Shown one piece after another: positions 44,527 to 51,841 of a stretch of 64,000 nucleotides of DNA (within the stretch, counting starts at the first letter, position 1; each line of letters starts with the position of its first letter). Below the pieces are notes generated by a model, which saw only the letters and a list, made by a program, of their open reading frames with translations, did not search any database and was not told where the DNA came from. The DNA comes from Anaerolineales bacterium (lineage in GTDB: Bacteria; Chloroflexota; Anaerolineae; Anaerolineales; Villigracilaceae). The DNA lies in NCBI GenBank assembly GCA_015075275.1, contig JABTUU010000001.1, positions 372,001 through 436,000 on the forward strand, written 5' to 3'. A program made the translations under genes and the position numbers.

Positions 44527-45972
44527 TTATTCAAAGTCGCTGATCGTCGAAACATTTGCTTTGCCGATCTTGCGCATGGTGTGCGCCATTTGCCCTTCTT
44601 GAACTTCCCAAACGGGGATGAGCGGGATCAGGCGCGAGGCAGCCATATAGAACAGCAGGAAGAGCGCGAATGTGCCGATGGTTAGGTAAATCTCAATGCG
44701 CGGTTCGTATAGCTTCCATGTGAAAGGCATGTTATTGATCGTAAGCATGACCGGGATAATAATGTAGCGTTCCCAGTACATACCGATGTTGATCAAGAGC
44801 CCCACGATGGCGAGCAGCCAAGGAGTTTGACGAACTTTAGGTATCCAGAGTACGGCAAAAGGAATCACGATATTGAATAAGATCATCTGATAGAACATCC
44901 ACGACATGGGACCTTCTTCCAACCAATGTAAGAGGTTGTCGGTCGCCAGATTGCCGCCGTACCATTGGATGATGTAATCGTTAAAGATGAAGTACGCATA
45001 GGTGAACGATACCATCATCATAAGTTTGCCGAGCGCGTCGAAGTGTTCTTTGCGGATGAAATAATCCATATGTTTCATCGTATAACGCATGATAAACAGA
45101 ACGATCGCTACCGCGCCCATGCCAGAATGGAGCGCGCCGAGGACGAAGTAAGGTCCAAATACAGAGGAAGACCAACCTGGGCGCATCGCCATGGCGAAGT
45201 CCCAAGAAACGATGGTATGCACCGAGAACATGACCGGGATGATGGCGAACGCGAAGAAGTTCATCGCGGTGTGAAGATGTCGCCATTCGCCTTCTGTGCC
45301 GCGGAAACCGAGAGCCAGAATGCGATAGAAGGTTTTTCGCCAGCCGGTTGAGCGGTCGCGCGCCATAGCAAGATCGGGGATGAGCGGCAGGTATAAGTAC
45401 ATCGTGCTGCCGAGAACGTATGTGGTGATCGCCAGCAAGTCCCACATGAGAGGCGAGTGGAAATTGGGCCACAGTTCGCGTTGGTTGGGGAGGGGGAACA
45501 TCCAGTAAGAAAGCCAGACGCGACCCAAGTGCATGAAGATGCTCGCGCCAGCCTGAATCAAGCCGAAGGTAGTCATTAGTTCCGCTGCGCGAGTGAACGG
45601 ACGTCGAAATTCCGCTTTGAACACGCGCAAGATCGCGGAGATGAATGTTCCAGCGTGGCTGATGCCGATCCAGAACACGGTATTGACGAGGAAAATGCCC
45701 CAGTAGGCAGGGCGCATAACGCCAGCCACCCACAAGCCTTCGGCGATCATGTAGCCCCATGCATAGAAGAAGCAGACGGCGACTAAGACGCTTAGGATGC
45801 CGAATACCATCCAGAACTTCCATGAGGTGGCATGCATAGATTCCATCACCATCTCGTTCATCTGACCGCGAGGGATGGGATCGTGCATCAAGTATTGGCG
45901 CGGATCGTCTTTCTCGAAGTGATCCTCGCGCGCTTTCTTCGCGCCGGGCAAATATTTGGACAAGACAGCCAT
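44527..45972 (-). CDS. actC: Alternative complex III quinol-oxidising membrane subunit ActC (NrfD-like)
   Basis: A 481-residue protein with about ten membrane helices. It contains the NrfD-type segment FWIGISHAGTFISAILRVFKAEFRRPFTRAAE near residue 100 and LGRVWLSYWMFPLPNQRELWPNF, which form the quinol site and the interface with ActB. The N-terminus is cytosolic and charged. It starts 3 bp after actB2. Confidence 0.94.
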   Translation of the reverse strand: MAVLSKYLPGAKKAREDHFEKDDPRQYLMHDPIPRGQMNEMVMESMHATSWKFWMVFGILSVLVAVCFFYAWGYMIAEGLWVAGVMRPAYWGIFLVNTVFWIGISHAGTFISAILRVFKAEFRRPFTRAAELMTTFGLIQAGASIFMHLGRVWLSYWMFPLPNQRELWPNFHSPLMWDLLAITTYVLGSTMYLYLPLIPDLAMARDRSTGWRKTFYRILALGFRGTEGEWRHLHTAMNFFAFAIIPVMFSVHTIVSWDFAMAMRPGWSSSVFGPYFVLGALHSGMGAVAIVLFIMRYTMKHMDYFIRKEHFDALGKLMMMVSFTYAYFIFNDYIIQWYGGNLATDNLLHWLEEGPMSWMFYQMILFNIVIPFAVLWIPKVRQTPWLLAIVGLLINIGMYWERYIIIPVMLTINNMPFTWKLYEPRIEIYLTIGTFALFLLFYMAASRLIPLIPVWEVQEGQMAHTMRKIGKANVSTISDFE

Positions 45973-45975
45973 AAG

Positions 45976-46761
45976 TTATCCTTCCTTAAGGTAAGTAACA
46001 CGCGGGAGGGTGTTGAGATCTTCAAGATGTTTTACGCCGCGCCCTTCGTTAGAGCGCTGGCTGACGAGACTGTCTTTGTGGTCAATGCGTCCGAAGGTGA
46101 TCGCATCTGCGGGGCAGGCTTGCGCGCAAGCAGGGGCGAATTCGCCGTCCATCACTTCGCGCCCCTCCGATTTTGCTTTGTCTTGCGCTTTGTGGATGCG
46201 TTGAATGCAGAAGGTGCATTTTTCCATTACGCCGCGGCGGCGCACGGTTACATCGGGGTTGAATTGGTTGTGTAACGGGAAGACCAGTTTCCCGTTCACC
46301 ATGTTGCCGCGCTCAGGCATGGTGTGGTAATCGCGCCAGTTGAACGAGCGCGCCTGATACGGACAGTTGTTCGCGCAGTAGCGCGTTCCGATACAACGGT
46401 TATACACTTGTAAGTTGAGTTGCTCGGCGTCGCTGTGCGGCGTAGCGAAGACCGGGCAGACCGGCTCGCAGGGCGCGTGCCCGCATTGCTGACACATCAT
46501 AGGCTGATAGCCGCCAGCTATTTTGACATTAGGATACGCGCCTTCCCAGAAGCGTTCAATGCGGATCCAATGTTGCGTACGCCCATATCCGGCATCTTCT
46601 TCGCCGACGAATGAAATGTTGTTTTCCATCGCGCATGCGGCGACGCACGCCTGGCAGCCTGTGCACAGGTCGCGGTCAATGGACATTCCCCATTTGCCCT
46701 CTGCCGCTTCCGCAATCGCGCCTTTCGCGCCGACACGGTTCAGATCAACGGTCATTTGCAT
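45976..46761 (-). CDS. actB2: Alternative complex III iron-sulfur subunit, separate ActB2-type gene
   Basis: A 261-residue protein with four Cys clusters in polyferredoxin order: CTGCQACVAAC, CQQCGHAPCEPVC, CIGTRYCANNC and CTFC with CAQAC. They should bind three or four Fe-S clusters linking quinol oxidation to ActA. In well-studied complexes this domain is fused to the molybdopterin-type domain as ActB; here it is its own gene, 3 bp after actB1. GAGGAG is the ribosome site. There is no signal peptide, so export would depend on ActB1. Confidence 0.9.
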   Translation of the reverse strand: MQMTVDLNRVGAKGAIAEAAEGKWGMSIDRDLCTGCQACVAACAMENNISFVGEEDAGYGRTQHWIRIERFWEGAYPNVKIAGGYQPMMCQQCGHAPCEPVCPVFATPHSDAEQLNLQVYNRCIGTRYCANNCPYQARSFNWRDYHTMPERGNMVNGKLVFPLHNQFNPDVTVRRRGVMEKCTFCIQRIHKAQDKAKSEGREVMDGEFAPACAQACPADAITFGRIDHKDSLVSQRSNEGRGVKHLEDLNTLPRVTYLKEG

Positions 46762-46764
46762 GAT

Positions 46765-48960
46765 TTATTTCTCCTCGTACATGCCCTCGCCATATACGCC
46801 GATGCGGCTTTCGAGGCGGGACAGAGGTTGTTGTTTCCCAGTTTTTTCGATGCGAACTTTCATACCTGCGAATGCGAGATCGCCCGCCTCATTGAAGGAC
46901 GGCGCGAGAACGTCGGTAGGGTTGGCGCCGCGCCCTGCGGCGAAACGTCCGTACGCGGTATGCCCTTGCCCAAACGGCATGGCGACTGCGTTCGGGTGGA
47001 TGGCGGGGTATTTGTACACAGATGCTTCCACGCTTCCGACTTCGCTCACGATGCGCACAACGTCGTCGTTTTCGATGCCTAGTTCGCGCGCGGTTTCAGG
47101 ATTCATGGCGACCCATGTGTTCCACATGACGGTCGTTGTGGGGTCGGGCAGTTCTTGCAACCAGGGTTTGTTTGCGCCGGCTTCGCCTAATGTGGGCGAT
47201 ACGAAGGGCAGGAAGAAGAACTCATTTTCGCCGATGGATGCGGCGGCGCTTGAGACGTTTAAGCTCTTACCGAGCGCGTTCGCCGCAGAGAGCGAGTCGC
47301 TTTCGGCGGACGATGCCCACCAGCCGCCGTGTTGTTGGAAATAGGCTGAGAAGGCGTTGATCTCCGGCGCAATAAAAGATCCGTCTGTACGGGCGATGAG
47401 ATTTTCAATCTTGCTTTGGATGAATTCCACTTCATCTGCGAATGGTAACGCTTGCGCTAACTTGCCGCCAGCCAGCCGCGCGGCTTCGATGAATACGTCT
47501 GCGGTGGCGCGGGTATTATAGTTCGGCGCTACGACCGGTTGCGAGCCTGAAAGAACTGATTGCATAACGCCGGTCTGCGAGCGTTGGTAACCCCATGATT
47601 CCAATCCGTGATGATCGGGGAAGATGTAATCAGATGTGAGCGCGGTCTCGTCGGGGAAAGTCGCAAACGAGATCACAGTCGGCGTCGCGTGGAGCGCTTC
47701 TGCAAAGCCAAACGATTGAGGCAGTTCGAACAGTGGGTTTACGCCGTGAATAAATAGGACTTTGATTTTTCCGCTCTTCATCTTTGCGATGAGGTCGGAC
47801 ATTTCTTGCGCGTTGGCGGGACGGTGGTAAGCGCCTGCGTTGGGAGCGAGTGGTGAAAGCGATACGCCGCCGGGCTGCCCGAAGTTGTCTACGAGAGCGT
47901 TGAGGGCGAGAATCGCTTCAGCGGCAGCGAGCCCGTTGCTTTGACCGAGCGCCTGTCCGCCGGGGATAGCGATCGGCGCGTGCGATTCGGCGATCAGTTC
48001 GGCGACGCGCGTCAGTTGTTCCATGGAAACGCCCGAGGTTTCTACGACTTGTTGAACGTTTACGCTGGCGAACGCGCGCGGCGCGGAAATTCCTCTAAGT
48101 TGGGCGACGAGTTTTCCGAGGGCGAGCGCGACCAATCCTTCCGTTCCGGGTAGAAGTGGAATCCATTCGTCAGCTTTGGCTGCGGTCTGCGACATTTGTG
48201 TTTCGAAATGGACCATGTAGCCGCGCGTCCTCGGTCTGCTGCGCCGCATCTTTGCGTAACCGCGCGTGTAGGCGACTGGCGAGAGCCAGGTTTCGAGGAA
48301 GTTGGCGCCGAAGGAAACCACGACGTCGGCATTCGATATATCGAAGAATGGAAGCCCCGCTTGCCCGAGCAGATCTTCAGCCGCTTTGCTTAATGTTGCG
48401 CGGGCTTCGAACATACTTAATGCGCTGAAGCGGAGCGGGGCGGGCGCGCCGATCGCGTCGGTGAGATCGGATACAAGGTCGAAGAGATGATCGGGCGCTG
48501 TTCCCATTAAGAAAGCGACTTCGGAAGCGTTGGTTTTGCTTAACGCGTCGGAGACGGTTTGAATGGCTTCGTCCCATGAAACTTGGGCGGTAGATAATTG
48601 CGGCGCCGAGCGTCCCTGTCGAACGGGGTTCTCTACGCGGTCGGGGTTGTAGAGACCGTGTAGCGTCGCTTGCCCGCGTGCGCAGGTCTTGCCGAGGTTG
48701 ATGGGGTTTTGCGGATTGCCTTCTACTTTAATAGCGCGACCTTGCATGGTGCGGACGATGATGCCGCAGCCTGCCGCGCACTCGCGACATGTGGTGGCGT
48801 AATAGGTGCTCAAACCGTTGTATGTATATTCCGGCATTTTAACATACGGTTCGCGCGTTACATAACGCGAAGCGGGGCCGCAACCGGTCATGATGGCGGC
48901 GGTTGCGGCGCCTGCTGTAGTGAGTTTGAGGAAGTTACGCCGGGTAATTTTTTCGCTCAT
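46765..48960 (-). CDS. actB1: Alternative complex III molybdopterin-oxidoreductase-like subunit, ActB1 type, Tat signal
   Basis: A 731-residue protein. The N-terminus MSEKITRRNFLKL with an Ala-rich h-region is a twin-arginine signal, followed by a lipobox-like TGC. The Cys set CRECAAGCG ... KTCARG near residues 58-95 resembles an Fe-S site of molybdopterin oxidoreductases. The rest is the large catalytic-fold region, ending in the cap domain (MNPETARELGIENDDVV). In known ACIII this part no longer binds Mo cofactor and is structural. It starts 23 bp after actA. Confidence 0.9.
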   Translation of the reverse strand: MSEKITRRNFLKLTTAGAATAAIMTGCGPASRYVTREPYVKMPEYTYNGLSTYYATTCRECAAGCGIIVRTMQGRAIKVEGNPQNPINLGKTCARGQATLHGLYNPDRVENPVRQGRSAPQLSTAQVSWDEAIQTVSDALSKTNASEVAFLMGTAPDHLFDLVSDLTDAIGAPAPLRFSALSMFEARATLSKAAEDLLGQAGLPFFDISNADVVVSFGANFLETWLSPVAYTRGYAKMRRSRPRTRGYMVHFETQMSQTAAKADEWIPLLPGTEGLVALALGKLVAQLRGISAPRAFASVNVQQVVETSGVSMEQLTRVAELIAESHAPIAIPGGQALGQSNGLAAAEAILALNALVDNFGQPGGVSLSPLAPNAGAYHRPANAQEMSDLIAKMKSGKIKVLFIHGVNPLFELPQSFGFAEALHATPTVISFATFPDETALTSDYIFPDHHGLESWGYQRSQTGVMQSVLSGSQPVVAPNYNTRATADVFIEAARLAGGKLAQALPFADEVEFIQSKIENLIARTDGSFIAPEINAFSAYFQQHGGWWASSAESDSLSAANALGKSLNVSSAAASIGENEFFFLPFVSPTLGEAGANKPWLQELPDPTTTVMWNTWVAMNPETARELGIENDDVVRIVSEVGSVEASVYKYPAIHPNAVAMPFGQGHTAYGRFAAGRGANPTDVLAPSFNEAGDLAFAGMKVRIEKTGKQQPLSRLESRIGVYGEGMYEEK

Positions 48961-48983
48961 GAAATTTTCCTTTTTTGCCCGGT

Positions 48984-49538
48984 TTAATAATGACAGGTTC
49001 CGCAGTCAGTGAGTTTGGTGAGTTTTTCTTTGTCGCCAGCCGCTCTTTCTTTGTGACAACTTAAACACCAGCCCATATTCATAACCTGCGGGTTGACGGC
49101 GATTGTGACTTGCGTCATATCGCCGTGACAGTTCTCACAGTTTAAGCCTGCCGCTACGTGAGGCCGGTGAGTAAAATGGACAAAGTCCGGCACTTGCGCA
49201 ACTGGAACCCATGTAAAGCCTACGCCTTTATCCATGGCTTCGACCATTGGCTTTAATAGCGCGCTAGTTTGTGTCTTGGCGATTTGCTGATGACAGCCCC
49301 AGCATTTGCTGATGGTCGGCAAGCCGGGCGAAGGTCCGCGCAGGGCGCCGGGATGGCAATAGAGACATTGAATTCCCAGCCCAACGTGCAACTTGTGCGT
49401 AAATTGGATCGGTTGCTCGGGGGCTTGCTGGGTCTGGTATAAGCCGTATGCGGCAAGGCTAAACAAGGAAAGAATCGCGATAGCGACCGCGATTCGCCCC
49501 ATTGGGCTGAACGCCCATTTAAAGAATTTTCGGATCAT
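48984..49538 (-). CDS. actA: Alternative complex III penta-haem cytochrome c ActA
   Basis: A 184-residue protein with an N-terminal membrane helix (residues 13-33) and five CxxCH haem sites: CLYCH, CWGCH, CENCH, CLSCH and CGTCH. Spare His residues (FTHKLHVG, FTHRPHVA) can be axial ligands. ActA takes electrons from the Fe-S subunit. It is the first gene of the cluster and carries its promoter. Confidence 0.93.
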   Translation of the reverse strand: MIRKFFKWAFSPMGRIAVAIAILSLFSLAAYGLYQTQQAPEQPIQFTHKLHVGLGIQCLYCHPGALRGPSPGLPTISKCWGCHQQIAKTQTSALLKPMVEAMDKGVGFTWVPVAQVPDFVHFTHRPHVAAGLNCENCHGDMTQVTIAVNPQVMNMGWCLSCHKERAAGDKEKLTKLTDCGTCHY

Positions 49539-49563
49539 GCATGCTCCTGGTACGATGATCTAT

Positions 49564-49579
49564 GCGTGAAATATCACGC
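49564..49579. promoter_or_regulatory. Putative operator at the complex III promoter
   Basis: Perfect palindrome GCGTGA-AATA-TCACGC directly downstream of the -10 box, covering the predicted start site. The GTGA-N4-TCAC spacing is 2 bases shorter than the Rex or CRP consensus, so the regulator is not assigned. Confidence 0.45.
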
Positions 49580-49580
49580 G

Positions 49581-49609
49581 ATTTTACTCAATCATTACCT
49601 TTTTGTAAA
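49581..49609 (-). promoter_or_regulatory. Promoter of the complex III cluster
   Basis: Minus strand TTTACA (49604-49609), 17-nt spacer, TAAAAT (49581-49586), about 43 bp upstream of actA. Confidence 0.7.
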
Positions 49610-49758
49610 CGTTGTATCAGAGATATATCAGCAACGAAGGCATAATTGACGAAGCGAGATTATAACCTATAAAAGACCGTAGAAGAGCAGCTGAGGCATG
49701 GCTGGCGCGGCGCCGGACAGGTTCTATCATTTTCGCCGCATGATATACTTAAGCGAGT

Positions 49759-50049
49759 ATGAAAAGTTTGACAAGGCGTTTATATATGGCGGTTGTTGCA
49801 TTGCTGTTGGCTTTAGTCATTACAGCGTTCGCGCAAATCGCCGCGATCCAATCCTCGCAAGCGTCGCAACAGTCCAATATCGCTGGCGCCGCGCTGGTGC
49901 AACAGGCGACGCTTACGCCTGCGTCTGAGGAATTGTCTGAGATCGGCTCGACAAACGGCATCGTTGCAATGGGCGGCGTAATCGCGCTGATCGTTTTCCT
50001 CCCGATTGCGGCGCGTTATAAAGATTGGATGCGCGCCGCTCCTCGGTGA
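49759..50049 (+). CDS. Small two-span membrane protein, its stop codon inside an IS target site
   Basis: A 96-residue protein with a basic N-terminus (MKSLTRRLYM), hydrophobic spans at about residues 9-27 and 68-88, and a Gln/Ser/Ala-rich outer loop. No family is recognised. A -10 TATACT ends 9 nt before the ATG. The IS1 element inserted at the stop codon; the duplicated target GGTGAGAA includes the TGA, so the gene stayed intact. Confidence 0.6.
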   Translation: MKSLTRRLYMAVVALLLALVITAFAQIAAIQSSQASQQSNIAGAALVQQATLTPASEELSEIGSTNGIVAMGGVIALIVFLPIAARYKDWMRAAPR

Positions 50050-50052
50050 GAA
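50045..50052. repeat. IS1-family target-site duplication, left
   Basis: GGTGAGAA, repeated at 50837-50844. Confidence 0.85.
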
Positions 50053-50085
50053 GGGAGTGTCCAAGATAAGAAGTAAAATAGGGAG

Positions 50086-50436
50086 ATGAAATGTCCAAAC
50101 TGTGGAGCAAACTGGCGGCAAAGGAAAGCAGGATTCAATCATTCAGGAAGCCAACGATACAAATGTGGAGAATGCGGGCGGGCATATACGCCTGTGGCAA
50201 AGGAGAAAGGGTATCCGAAGGAAACACGCATGTTGGCATTGCGGATGTATGTGGAAGGGAGTAGTCAGCGTTCAATTGCTCGCATCTTGAAGGTCAGTCC
50301 GCAAAGTGTCTCGAACTGGATCAATGTCTATGTAGCACAATTGCCGCCAGCGCCAGTCCCTCGCAAGCCCAGAGTGGCAGAGTTGGACGAGTTGTACACC
50401 TTTTTGAAGCGTAAAAAAACAAAATCTACGTCCTGA
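50086..50436 (+). CDS. insA: IS1-family InsA, DNA-binding protein and zero-frame part of the transposase
   Basis: A 116-residue protein. The N-terminal zinc ribbon has CPNCG and CGECG (residues 3-32). A helix-turn-helix follows near residues 47-80 (GSSQRSIARILKVSPQSVSNWI). The zero-frame product represses the IS. The run of seven A at 50413-50419 after CGT allows a -1 shift (Lys-Lys, then Asn-Lys-Ile-Tyr), joining InsA to InsB. Confidence 0.9.
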   Translation: MKCPNCGANWRQRKAGFNHSGSQRYKCGECGRAYTPVAKEKGYPKETRMLALRMYVEGSSQRSIARILKVSPQSVSNWINVYVAQLPPAPVPRKPRVAELDELYTFLKRKKTKSTS

Positions 50437-50825
50437 CGGTGGTAGATCGAGCCACGCACTGCTTGCTGAGTTGGGATGCGGTCACGGAACGAAGCACAGC
50501 CAACCTGCAAGCCTGCCTCGAACGCGCCCCACAAGCCCGACAATACTATAGTGATGCGTTTCCAGGCTACGACAACTTGTATTACGGCGCTCCCTATGAA
50601 ATGCGCTCGGATAAAAAGGAAACCTATTCAGTCGAAGCCGTCAACGCGGATTTACGTCATTATCTCAAGCGGCTAGCACGTAGGTCTCGTTGTTTTTCCC
50701 GTCGTCTGGATGCTTTACTCAAAAATCTGCGCCTCTTCGCATACTGCTACAACCAACGACAATTGATGAAACAACAATATCCGCAATACAATTTGCCGCT
50801 CATTGATTTCCTGTATCCTCTATGA
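50415..50825 (+). CDS. insB: IS1-family InsB part of the InsAB' transposase (-1 frameshift product)
   Basis: The coding region opens at the frameshift site, so the frame is given from 50415 without its own ATG; an internal ATG-like start (GTG 50439) is not expected to be used. The sequence KNKIYVLTVVDRATHCLLSW carries the first catalytic Asp, DAFPGYDNL the second acidic region and SVEAVNADLRHYLKRLARRSRCFSRR the C-terminal catalytic helix of IS1 DDE transposases. About 136 residues follow the shift. Confidence 0.88.
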   Translation, partial: KNKIYVLTVVDRATHCLLSWDAVTERSTANLQACLERAPQARQYYSDAFPGYDNLYYGAPYEMRSDKKETYSVEAVNADLRHYLKRLARRSRCFSRRLDALLKNLRLFAYCYNQRQLMKQQYPQYNLPLIDFLYPL

Positions 50826-50836
50826 TGGACACTCCC

Positions 50837-50844
50837 GGTGAGAA
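50837..50844. repeat. IS1-family target-site duplication, right
   Basis: GGTGAGAA, identical to 50045-50052. Confidence 0.85.
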
Positions 50845-50873
50845 ATTGCCTCGCCGAATCTTAAGAAATCATG

Positions 50874-51180
50874 TATAATGGAGGCAATCCGTAAGGATTG
50901 CTTGCGAATTTCCGCCGCATAGCGGTTTTGGTTGGACTACTCTAGATATTTGAGCGTGAACCTCCCCTGTTTTGGGAGTTATTTCAAGAAGTCAATGCCA
51001 TGTATACCTTAAATCATAATCTGACTTCGCCCCCACAACCTGTTCGTCGCCGGTGACTTAACCCCTCGCCTGGCGGATTAACTCGATTCAGCGCTTCTCA
51101 CGCCGAGATCGAGTTCGCTCAATCTAACTGGAACTTTCCACAGCCGAAACCGCGTAAACGGTTCTCGGCTGTGCGTTTTA
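50874..51180 (+). ncRNA. Structured non-coding RNA locus, unassigned
   Basis: TATAAT at 50874-50879 predicts a transcript from about 50886 to the terminator at 51139-51180, some 290 nt without a protein frame. Strong local stems: GCAATCC-gtaa-GGATTGC, CTCCC/GGGAG, CGCC/GGCG and AACTCGAT (51080-51087) with ATCGAGTT (51108-51115), the last extended by an outer GATT/AATC. It does not show the hallmarks of RNase P, tmRNA or SRP RNA. A 6S-type RNA is possible but unproven. Alternatively it is a long attenuator leader of recX-rny, whose ATG is 5 bp after the terminator. Confidence 0.55.
51139..51180 (+). terminator. Terminator of the structured RNA locus, just before recX
   Basis: CACAGCCGA and inner ACCG pair with CGGT and TCGGCTGTG, followed by CGTTTTAAAA. 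Confidence 0.85.
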
Positions 51181-51184
51181 AAAT

Positions 51185-51841
51185 ATGAGAAAAATAACCG
51201 CTCTCAAAGTTCAGGCGCGAAACCCTAATCGAGTTAATGTGTACCTCGATGGAGAGTTCGCCTTCGGCGCAGCGCGCATTACGGCGGCATGGCTGAATGT
51301 TGGGGATGCGCTGGATGAAGCGAAGATTGAGCGGCTGAAAGCAGACGATGCGCGCGAACGCGCTTTCCAACAGGCGGCGCTGTTTCTAAGTTATCGCGCC
51401 CGGTCGGAAGCGGAGATTCGAAAAAATCTGCGTAAGCACGAAACGCCGGAGGCGATCGTCGAGGAAACGATCTTGCGCCTGCGGCGCGACGGCTTGGCGG
51501 ACGACGAACAATTCGCTCGCGCATGGGTCGAGAATCGAACAACGTTCCGACCGCGCAGCCGCTATGCGTTGGCGTTGGAACTGCGCCAAAAAGGACTCGC
51601 TGAGGAAGCTATCTCCGCCGCGCTTGTAGATGCGGACGATGAAGCGTTGGCGTATGAAGCTGCGCGTAAGAAAGCGCCGCGCTTTGAGAAATTGGAATGG
51701 CAGGACTATCGCAAGAAGTTATCGGAATTTCTTGCGCGACGCGGTTTTTCCTATGCGATTGTCGCGCGCGTTGTAACGACGGTGTGGAACGAAACGCATC
51801 GCACAGATGAACACTTTTACAGAGAAGAGGATATCGTATGA
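51185..51841 (+). CDS. recX: Regulatory protein RecX
   Basis: A 218-residue protein. The N-terminus with NRVNVYLDGEFAFG and AARITAAWLNVGDALDE is the RecX extension. Three-helix repeats follow (ALFLSYRARSEAEIRKNLRKHETPEAIVEETILRLRRDGLADDEQFARAWVENR... and KLSEFLARRGFSYAIVARV). RecX modulates RecA. recA is not beside it. Its stop overlaps rny by ATGA. Confidence 0.9.
   Translation: MRKITALKVQARNPNRVNVYLDGEFAFGAARITAAWLNVGDALDEAKIERLKADDARERAFQQAALFLSYRARSEAEIRKNLRKHETPEAIVEETILRLRRDGLADDEQFARAWVENRTTFRPRSRYALALELRQKGLAEEAISAALVDADDEALAYEAARKKAPRFEKLEWQDYRKKLSEFLARRGFSYAIVARVVTTVWNETHRTDEHFYREEDIV

Larger units (their letters stand above)
50053..50836 (+). mobile_element. IS1-family insertion sequence, intact, 784 bp
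   Basis: Inverted ends GGGAGTGTCCA (left) and TGGACACTCCC (right) extend with partial matches. An exact 8-bp duplication GGTGAGAA lies outside both ends. It contains insA and insB with an A7 frameshift site between them. The size is that of IS1 (about 770 bp). Everything appears intact, so this is a recent, possibly active insertion. Confidence 0.92.

Noticed and set aside
49564..49579. Rex binding site at the complex III promoter
   Set aside because: The palindrome has GTGA and TCAC only 4 bases apart; the Rex consensus needs 6, and the outer TT/AA are missing.
50439..50825. Stand-alone InsB start at GTG 50439
   Set aside because: The conserved InsB sequence begins upstream at the A7 slippery site, so the -1 frameshift product is the natural reading.
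50886..51138. tmRNA, RNase P RNA or SRP RNA
   Set aside because: No tag frame with tRNA-like ends, none of the conserved RNase P blocks and no SRP tetraloop motif could be found.
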